Source of the DNA: CAVVAL01 sp963742725
GTDB lineage: Bacteria > Actinomycetota > Actinomycetes > Mycobacteriales > Cryptosporangiaceae
Assembly (NCBI GenBank): GCA_963742725.1
Contig: CAVUMX010000004.1
Coordinates: forward strand, 620,001 to 684,000
Length of the DNA: 64,000 nucleotides
Reading direction: 5' to 3'
The first letter of the stretch is position 1, and every line of letters begins with the position of its first letter. Position numbers and translations under genes: made by a program. The notes beneath the pieces are model-generated. The model did not search any database, had not been told where the DNA came from, and worked only from the letters and a program-made list of their open reading frames with translations. Positions 53,390 to 59,105 of the stretch are shown here, one piece after another.

Positions 53390-53488
53390 CGGGCCCCCCA
53401 GGCGCGATTCGCGCGGGCGCGGTTGTCCCGCGACCGGCACAGGATAGACCCGAATCGGCCCGTCGAAAACGGGGCGTTTTCCGCAGAA

Positions 53489-54073
53489 TCACGCACCAAT
53501 ATGGACAGCAGGATCGGGAGATGTCCGGATGTCGGAATCGATGTAGCCCGATCGGCCGACAACGCCCGAAGGTTCCTCGATGACCCGTCGCAGCGCGCGC
53601 ACGGCGTAGTGGGCGCGGGATTTGACGGTGCCCGTCGGGATGCAGAGGCGCTCGGCGACCTCGGCGAGGCTGCGCTGCCTGAAGTACAGCTCGACGAGGA
53701 TGTGCCGCTGGATCGGGCTCAGCTCCTTGAGCGCGCGCCGGACCGTCAGCGAGATCACGACCTGGTCCGCCTCGCACGTCGGATCGGCGATGAGCGGCAG
53801 GGCGTCCTCGCTCGTCTCCGCGGGCCGGCGGCCCTTCCGGCGCAGACGGTCGATCACGACGTTGCGGGCGACCGTCGTGAGCCAGCTCCGGCAGCTTCCG
53901 CCCGCGTCGGTGACCAGCTCGGGCGTGCGCCAGGCGCGCAGGAACGTCTCCTGGACGATGTCCTCGGCGAGGTGGCGGTCCCCGTACGTCATGCTGGTGA
54001 CGTACCGGTGGAGCGACCGGTGGTGGCGGACGTACAGCGCGGTGATCTGCTCGTCGGCCAGGGTCGCGCTCAT
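53489..54073 (-). CDS. ECF-type RNA polymerase sigma factor
   Basis: A 194-aa protein. Region 2 includes RYVTSMTYGDRHLAEDIVQETFLRAWR (about 25-50), and region 4 LSPIQRHILVELYFRQRSLAEVAERLCIPTGTVKSRAHYAVRALRR (about 122-167). The C-terminal tail is short, with no added sensor domain. No anti-sigma gene is adjacent. Instead its ATG overlaps the stop of the upstream IclR gene (ATGA), so IclR and sigma are made together. Likely targets include the S8 protease just downstream, but no promoter consensus can be drawn. Confidence 0.9.
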   Translation of the reverse strand: MSATLADEQITALYVRHHRSLHRYVTSMTYGDRHLAEDIVQETFLRAWRTPELVTDAGGSCRSWLTTVARNVVIDRLRRKGRRPAETSEDALPLIADPTCEADQVVISLTVRRALKELSPIQRHILVELYFRQRSLAEVAERLCIPTGTVKSRAHYAVRALRRVIEEPSGVVGRSGYIDSDIRTSPDPAVHIGA

Positions 54074-54831
54074 GCCGCCCTGGCCCTGGGACGGTCGGCG
54101 GCGAGGGCGAGCGAGGCAGCGCGCGCCGCGCGGCGGACGCGGTCCTGTATGGCGTCCGGGTCGAACCGGTTGGTCGGTCCGCTCGCCGAGATCGCGGCGA
54201 TGGCGTGGCCGGCAGTGTCGAGGACGGGCGCGGCCACGCACGTCACGTGCGGGTGGGTCTCGCCGCGGTCGAACGCCACGCCGAGCCGCCGGACGGCGGG
54301 AAGCTCGGTGGTGAAGGCGGCGGTGTGCTGGTCGACGACGGCCGAGAGCACCTGGTGCCTGGTCGCGACCGGCGCGTACGCCACCAGGACCTTGCCGAGC
54401 GCGGTCGAGTGCACGGGCAGCAGGCCGCCCACCCACGAGTTGAACGGGCTGCGCCGGTGCCCGTACAGCTTCTCGATGCAGCAGACGTCGGTGTCGTCGA
54501 GCACCCCGAGGTGGATCGTCTCGTGGGTCAGCTCGTACAGGTCCTGGAGGAAGGGGAGGACGACGTCGCGCAGGTCCGGCCGGTGGTCGGTGGACAGCAG
54601 CCCGGTGAACCCGTGCAGGCGCCCGCCGATCCGGTATCCGCCGGCGACGCGCTCGACGAGCGCCGCGGTGTCCAGGATGCCGAGCACGCGGTGGGCGGTC
54701 GACTTCGGGAGCCCGGCGCGGCGGGCCAGTTCGGACACGCCCAGGATCTCGGACCGGTGCTCCCACGCCTCCAGCAGCGAGAACGCCTTGCCGACGACGG
54801 CCCGGCCGGCCTGGGCGGACAGGGTGTCCAT
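54070..54831 (-). CDS. IclR-family transcriptional regulator
   Basis: A 253-aa protein: N-terminal winged helix (SVLGVSELARRAGLPKSTAHRVLGILDTAALV-like stretch at about 30-58) and an IclR effector domain (DTDVCCIEKLYGHRR, PVHSTALGKVLVAYAP, VAFDRGETHPHVTCVAAPV). ATG 54831 shares a base with the stop of the DUF5999 gene (TGATG). Two 15-bp direct repeats upstream of the operon are candidates for its own binding sites. The ligand is unknown. Confidence 0.88.
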   Translation of the reverse strand: MDTLSAQAGRAVVGKAFSLLEAWEHRSEILGVSELARRAGLPKSTAHRVLGILDTAALVERVAGGYRIGGRLHGFTGLLSTDHRPDLRDVVLPFLQDLYELTHETIHLGVLDDTDVCCIEKLYGHRRSPFNSWVGGLLPVHSTALGKVLVAYAPVATRHQVLSAVVDQHTAAFTTELPAVRRLGVAFDRGETHPHVTCVAAPVLDTAGHAIAAISASGPTNRFDPDAIQDRVRRAARAASLALAADRPRARAA

Positions 54832-55040
54832 CAGCTGACGGCCAGTCTCGGGAAGCGGACCGTCGGCCGGTGCGGGGCCAGGCACGTGCCGCTGGGGAGG
54901 ATCTCGCCGGTGTCGTCGAAGACCACGACGCCGTTGCAGAGCAGGGACCAGCCCTGCTCGGGGTGGCTGGCCACGACGTGTGCCGCATCGTGGTCCGGCG
55001 CGTCGTACGGCGGGCACTGTGGGATGTGGTGGCAGTTCAT
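54831..55040 (-). CDS. DUF5999 family small protein
   Basis: A 69-aa protein starting MNCHHIPQCPPYDAPDHDAA, with SHPEQGWSLLCNGVVVFDDTGEILP in the middle. This is the pattern of the short actinobacterial DUF5999 family, usually found beside or in front of regulatory genes. Two N-terminal Cys/His pairs (CHHIPQC) could bind a metal. GGAGGGT lies nine bases before ATG 55040; a GTG at 55049 is in frame. It is the first gene of a three-gene operon with IclR and the sigma factor. Confidence 0.8.
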   Translation of the reverse strand: MNCHHIPQCPPYDAPDHDAAHVVASHPEQGWSLLCNGVVVFDDTGEILPSGTCLAPHRPTVRFPRLAVS

Positions 55041-55099
55041 GGCGCTCACCCTCCGGAGCTGTTGTGGTCAGCTCTCAGCCTCGTCCGGGTGGTGTGCGC

Positions 55100-55168
55100 A
55101 GACATCCGCCACCTTGCTCTGCGCTGAGGGCACCTTTACGCCACCTCAGGCCGAGACATCCGCCATCT
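55100..55168 (-). promoter_or_regulatory. Two direct 15-bp repeats upstream of the DUF5999-IclR-sigma operon
   Basis: On the minus strand, AGGTGGCGGATGTCT (55100-55114) and AGATGGCGGATGTCT (55154-55168) differ at one base and are 54 bp apart; a partial third (GAGGTGGCG) lies between them. They are likely regulator-binding sites. A separate 17-bp palindrome ACCGG-N7-CCGGT (55190-55206) lies nearer the ALF gene and may belong to its promoter. Confidence 0.5.
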
Positions 55169-55329
55169 GGACGCCGCTAGCCCGCGTCGACCGGATTTGT
55201 ACCGGTATGAGCCGCCGGTTGCGGATTTCGGCAACAACCCGGGAAAGTCGCCCGCCGCGGGTAGCCCAGCCGGCCCGGCGTCGGCAGCATTCGCGGCGAA
55301 TCGGTCACGCACACGGGGAGTGATTCGTG

Positions 55330-58300
55330 ATGTCCTTATCGTCCGGCCGCTGGATGCGACGCGTCGCGGCCACGGCAGTCCTAGCCCTCACGGCGAGTGT
55401 GGCGGTGGTGGCTCCGGCTGCCGCCGATACCACGCCGCCCCCAGGATCGATCAGCGACCGGGACCGCGTCCTGGTGCTCTGGAAGTCCGGCGGCCTCGCC
55501 ACGCGGACGGCGGCCGAAGCGGCCCTCGTCGGCGACGACGCGGCCGTGCGCAGGTTCCTCACCGAGACCCGGATCGCCGCCGCCGAGCACGACGACCGGA
55601 TCGGCGTCGCGCGGCTGCTGGCCAGCGGCGGGCGGGGCGTGGACGCGGCGGCGCAGGCGGCGCTGAACGGGTCGCTCAGCGACATCCGGGCCTTCCTGGA
55701 CGACGGCTGGCAGGCGCCGCTGGGCCATGACCTGCGCGTCCAGGTCGCCCAGATCATGGCCCAGGGCGGGCCGGCCGTGGACGCCGCCGCGCAGAAGGCG
55801 CTGGACGGCACCGAGGACGAGCTGTGGGACTTCCTCGACACGGGCCAGTTCGTGGCGCGCGAGCACGACGACCGGGCGCTGATCGCGCAGATCATGGCCG
55901 CCGGCGGTCCGCAGGTGAAGGCGGCGGCGCAGGTCGCGCTGGACGGCACGGTCGAGGACGTCCGCGACTTCCTCGACACCGGCCAGTACGTGGCGGCCGA
56001 GCGGGACAAGGAGACCGCGACGGTCGCCCACCTCGCCGCCCTGGCCAAGCAGGCGCAGGAGCGCGCGGCGGCCGAGACGGCGCTGGCGAAGGAAGCCAGC
56101 GAGCAGGCCGTCCGGGCGGCTGAGCTGGCGAAGGCCGCGGCCCAGCGCGCCGCCGCCGAGACGGAGGCCGCGAAGAACGAGGCGGCGAAGGCCGCCAGCG
56201 CGGCGGGTCGGGCGGCGGACGCGGCGAACCGGGCGGCTCAGGCGGCCCGCGAAGCGGTGGGTGCGGCCAACGCGGCGAACGCGGCGGCACGGGTCGCCGC
56301 CAACGCCGCGGCGCGGGCCGCGACGGCTGCGGCGCTGGCCGGACAGGCGGCGTCCCGGGCGTACCACGCGGCTGCCGCGGCGGCGATCGACGCTGGTCAG
56401 GCGTCCGCCGCACGCCAGGCGGCCGTCGACGCGCGCAACGCGGCGCAGGGTGCCCGGGTGGCCGCCGACGCGGCCGTCCACGCCGGTACCGCCGCACGGT
56501 CCGCCGCCGACGCCGCGCGTGCGGCCGGCAACGCGGGCACCAACGCGGCCGCCGCCGCCAGCGCGGCGGCAGAGGCCGGACGCCACGCGGCAGGCGCCGG
56601 CAGCGAGGCGGCCCGCGCCACCCAGGCCGCGGCCAACGCGCAGCGGGCTGCCGACCGGGCGACCCGCGCCGCGAACGCGGCGGAGGCCCTGGCCAACGAG
56701 GCCGCGCAGGCGGCCGGTGAGGCGCGGCAGGCGGCGATCAAGGCGGCCGAGCACGCCGAGGCGGCCGCACGCGCCGCCGACGAAGCCGCGGCGCACGCGG
56801 GGGAGGCGGCCCACGCCGCCGCACGGTCCACGGCGCACGCGAACGCCGCCCGCGAGGCCGCGACCGCCGCGCTGGCGGCCGCCAACCAGGCCAACGACGT
56901 GGTGGAGGCGGCCCGCCAGGCCGACGCCGCCCGCCTGGCCACGCAGACCGAGCAGGGCGTCGAGGCCGCCGAGAAGGCGAAGGCCGTCGTCGCGGAGCGC
57001 CAGGCCGACCTGGCCTGGTTCACGGCCGAAGCCGCCAAGCGCGACGCCGACACCAACCAGAAGCTCGCTGAGGCCCGCCGGCCCGGCGCCGACCCGGCCC
57101 TCGTCACTTCCCACGGCCGCCACGTCGCGCTGCGGCTGGCGACCACCGGCGGCCAGTGGACGAAGACCGCCGCCGAGAACGCGCTGGCCGGCACCGACGC
57201 CGAGGTCGGGGACTTCGTCCGGACCGGCGTCGAGCAGGCGGCCGAGCAGGACGACCGCGCGAAGGTCGGCGCCCTCGCGATGGAGGGACCGGCGGCGCTC
57301 ACGACGGCGGCCAACCAGGCCCTCGCCGGCAGCTGGGCGGTCGTCAAGGAGTTCCTCCGCACCCGCAACTACCAGGGCAAGGAGCACGACGACCGCATCA
57401 AGACCGCGCAGCTGATGGAGCAGGGCGGCCCGGCGATGAAGGCCGCGGCCGGCAAGGCGCTCGACGGCACCGCGGCGGACCTGGCCGAGTTCCTGCGCGC
57501 GGGCCAGTACGTCGCGGCCGAGCACGACGACCGCATCCGGGTCTCGCAGCTGATGCAGAACGGCGGCCCCGAGATGAAGTCGGCGGCGCAGATCGCGCTC
57601 GCCGGACCCCCGGCGTTCCTGCGGACCTTCCTCCTGCACGGGCAGTACAAGGCGCAGCGGCGCGACCAGGACACGGCCGCGCACGTGACCGGCGTGAACC
57701 GGTACGTCGCCGAGGCCGCGCAGTCCGCGTCCAAGGCCGCGCAGGACGCCTTCGAGGCGTCGGAGGCCGGCGCCAGGGCCCGCAACGCGGCGGAGGAAGC
57801 CGCTGGCTGGGCCAAGCAGGCCCGGGATTCGGCGACCCAGGCGGCGGGCTACGCCGAGCAGGCACGCCAGTCTGCCGCGGCGGCGCAAGCATCAGCAGAG
57901 GCGGCTGCCCGGTCGGCGGAGACGGCCCGGAACGCGGCGGCCCAGGCCCGGCGGTCCGCGAAGGCCGCGGCCAACTCCGCCGCGCAGGCGGTGCAGTCGG
58001 CGGCGCGGGCGGCCAGCTACGCCGAGTCCGCGCACGAGTCCGCCAAGCGGGCCCACGACGCGGCGGTGGCCGCGGGCAAGGACGCCAACGAGGCGCACCA
58101 GGCCGCCGTGGACGCCTACAACGCCTACGTCGCCAAGAAGGACGCCGAGGAGGCAGCGTTCCGCGAGCAGGTCGCGCAACGCATGATGCAGCAGGCCGGC
58201 CAGTGCAAGGTCCTGCACGGCGAAGGCACCGCGAAGTACCAGGAGTGCATCAACAACATCCCCGGCCTCACCCTGACCTACGACCAGGGCGTCACGGCGA

Positions 58301-58914
58301 TGGTGCAGGCGGGGCAGTGCAAACTCCTGTACCAGGAGGGCAGCGAGTACTACCAGAACTGCCTCAACCAGGTCCTCACGCCGTCGTTCGACCTCGAGCG
58401 CTGGACGGACGCGCTGGAGATCGGGCTCGCCCTGCTCGACGCGTTCGTCGTGAAGCCGCTGGAGTACGCGTCCTACCTCTACGGCGCCGGTTCGGGCATC
58501 GCGCTTCTCGTCAACGGGGTCAAGGCGCTGCGGGCGGCTCTGCTGGCCCGCGCGGCCGCCAGCGCCGTCGCGACCGGTGCGCGGGCGACCGCCCCGATCG
58601 CCAAGTTCGCGGACTACATCTTCAAGGAGGGCGCGACGCACGGGAAGGACAAGGTGTTCCGGGGCCTCGGCTACGGCAAGGCCGACTCCGCCCGGCTGGC
58701 CGCCGAGTTCGAACGCCAGGCCGCGGCCAAGTACGCGGCCGGCAAGTACACGCCCGGCAAGCTCGATCAGTACGGTCAGCGCATCAACATCGAGATCGAG
58801 CTGCACGGCGTCGGGCAGGCCACGGGCAAGACCAGCTACCTGAACTCCGGGTGGATGGTGCGGCCCGACGGCACGGTCACCCTCAACACGCCGTTCTCGG
58901 GGTTCACGCGATGA
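55330..58914 (+). CDS. Giant exported ALF-repeat/coiled-coil protein with DUF6883-like toxin tip
   Basis: A 1194-aa paralogue of the 40118-43504 product: signal peptide (to about 33), four ALF repeats (about 45-215), alanine-rich coiled coil (about 220-580), four ALF repeats (about 594-776), second coiled coil (to about 937). The tip differs. It has two copies of a QAGQCKxL...YQxC unit (about 950-1015), then a hydrophobic segment (about 1030-1085), then a C-terminal domain (about 1088-1194; GKDKVFRGLGYGKADSARL, GWMVRPDGTVTLNTPF) resembling DUF6883 toxin domains of polymorphic toxins. GGGGAG precedes ATG 55330; GTG 55327 is equally possible. Codon 3 is TTA. The stop overlaps the DUF4926-like gene. 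Confidence 0.78.
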   Translation: MSLSSGRWMRRVAATAVLALTASVAVVAPAAADTTPPPGSISDRDRVLVLWKSGGLATRTAAEAALVGDDAAVRRFLTETRIAAAEHDDRIGVARLLASGGRGVDAAAQAALNGSLSDIRAFLDDGWQAPLGHDLRVQVAQIMAQGGPAVDAAAQKALDGTEDELWDFLDTGQFVAREHDDRALIAQIMAAGGPQVKAAAQVALDGTVEDVRDFLDTGQYVAAERDKETATVAHLAALAKQAQERAAAETALAKEASEQAVRAAELAKAAAQRAAAETEAAKNEAAKAASAAGRAADAANRAAQAAREAVGAANAANAAARVAANAAARAATAAALAGQAASRAYHAAAAAAIDAGQASAARQAAVDARNAAQGARVAADAAVHAGTAARSAADAARAAGNAGTNAAAAASAAAEAGRHAAGAGSEAARATQAAANAQRAADRATRAANAAEALANEAAQAAGEARQAAIKAAEHAEAAARAADEAAAHAGEAAHAAARSTAHANAAREAATAALAAANQANDVVEAARQADAARLATQTEQGVEAAEKAKAVVAERQADLAWFTAEAAKRDADTNQKLAEARRPGADPALVTSHGRHVALRLATTGGQWTKTAAENALAGTDAEVGDFVRTGVEQAAEQDDRAKVGALAMEGPAALTTAANQALAGSWAVVKEFLRTRNYQGKEHDDRIKTAQLMEQGGPAMKAAAGKALDGTAADLAEFLRAGQYVAAEHDDRIRVSQLMQNGGPEMKSAAQIALAGPPAFLRTFLLHGQYKAQRRDQDTAAHVTGVNRYVAEAAQSASKAAQDAFEASEAGARARNAAEEAAGWAKQARDSATQAAGYAEQARQSAAAAQASAEAAARSAETARNAAAQARRSAKAAANSAAQAVQSAARAASYAESAHESAKRAHDAAVAAGKDANEAHQAAVDAYNAYVAKKDAEEAAFREQVAQRMMQQAGQCKVLHGEGTAKYQECINNIPGLTLTYDQGVTAMVQAGQCKLLYQEGSEYYQNCLNQVLTPSFDLERWTDALEIGLALLDAFVVKPLEYASYLYGAGSGIALLVNGVKALRAALLARAAASAVATGARATAPIAKFADYIFKEGATHGKDKVFRGLGYGKADSARLAAEFERQAAAKYAAGKYTPGKLDQYGQRINIEIELHGVGQATGKTSYLNSGWMVRPDGTVTLNTPFSGFTR

Positions 58915-59105
58915 CCACTCTCTACAGCCGGGTCCGGCTCACCAGCGACCGTCACGCCGCCGAGGGCGCGCCCGCCGGGTCTGTCGGGTACGTCATCGAA
59001 GCGTTCGACGACGGCGCGTACGAGGTCGAAATATCCAATGCGGACGGCATCACGCTGGCTCAGGTCGTCGTGAAATCAGACGAGATCGAAGAGGACGAGT
59101 CATGA
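58911..59105 (+). CDS. DUF4926-like small protein, predicted immunity partner
   Basis: A 64-aa cytoplasmic protein starting inside the ALF stop codon (ATGA). The sequence VRLTSDRHAAEGAPAGSVG, YVIEAFDDGAYEVEISNADG matches the SH3-like DUF4926 pattern (rGdvGtVvev-ddgayEVEFvdadG). DUF4926 proteins frequently lie directly after DUF6883 toxins. Its lack of a signal peptide fits neutralising a toxin in the cytoplasm. Its own stop overlaps the next gene start (ATGA), making a three-gene coupled unit. Confidence 0.75.
   Translation: MTTLYSRVRLTSDRHAAEGAPAGSVGYVIEAFDDGAYEVEISNADGITLAQVVVKSDEIEEDES

Noticed and set aside
48796..54073. SpoIIE phosphatase as the activator of the ECF sigma factor
   Set aside because: Partner-switching phosphatases act through STAS antagonists and RsbW-type kinases, and neither is encoded here; the sigma factor is ECF type with no anti-sigma gene.
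55381..57888. 835-codon Gly/Arg-rich minus-strand frame across the ALF gene
   Set aside because: Repetitive composition comes from the complement of the alanine-rich coiled coil; no start signal or domain.
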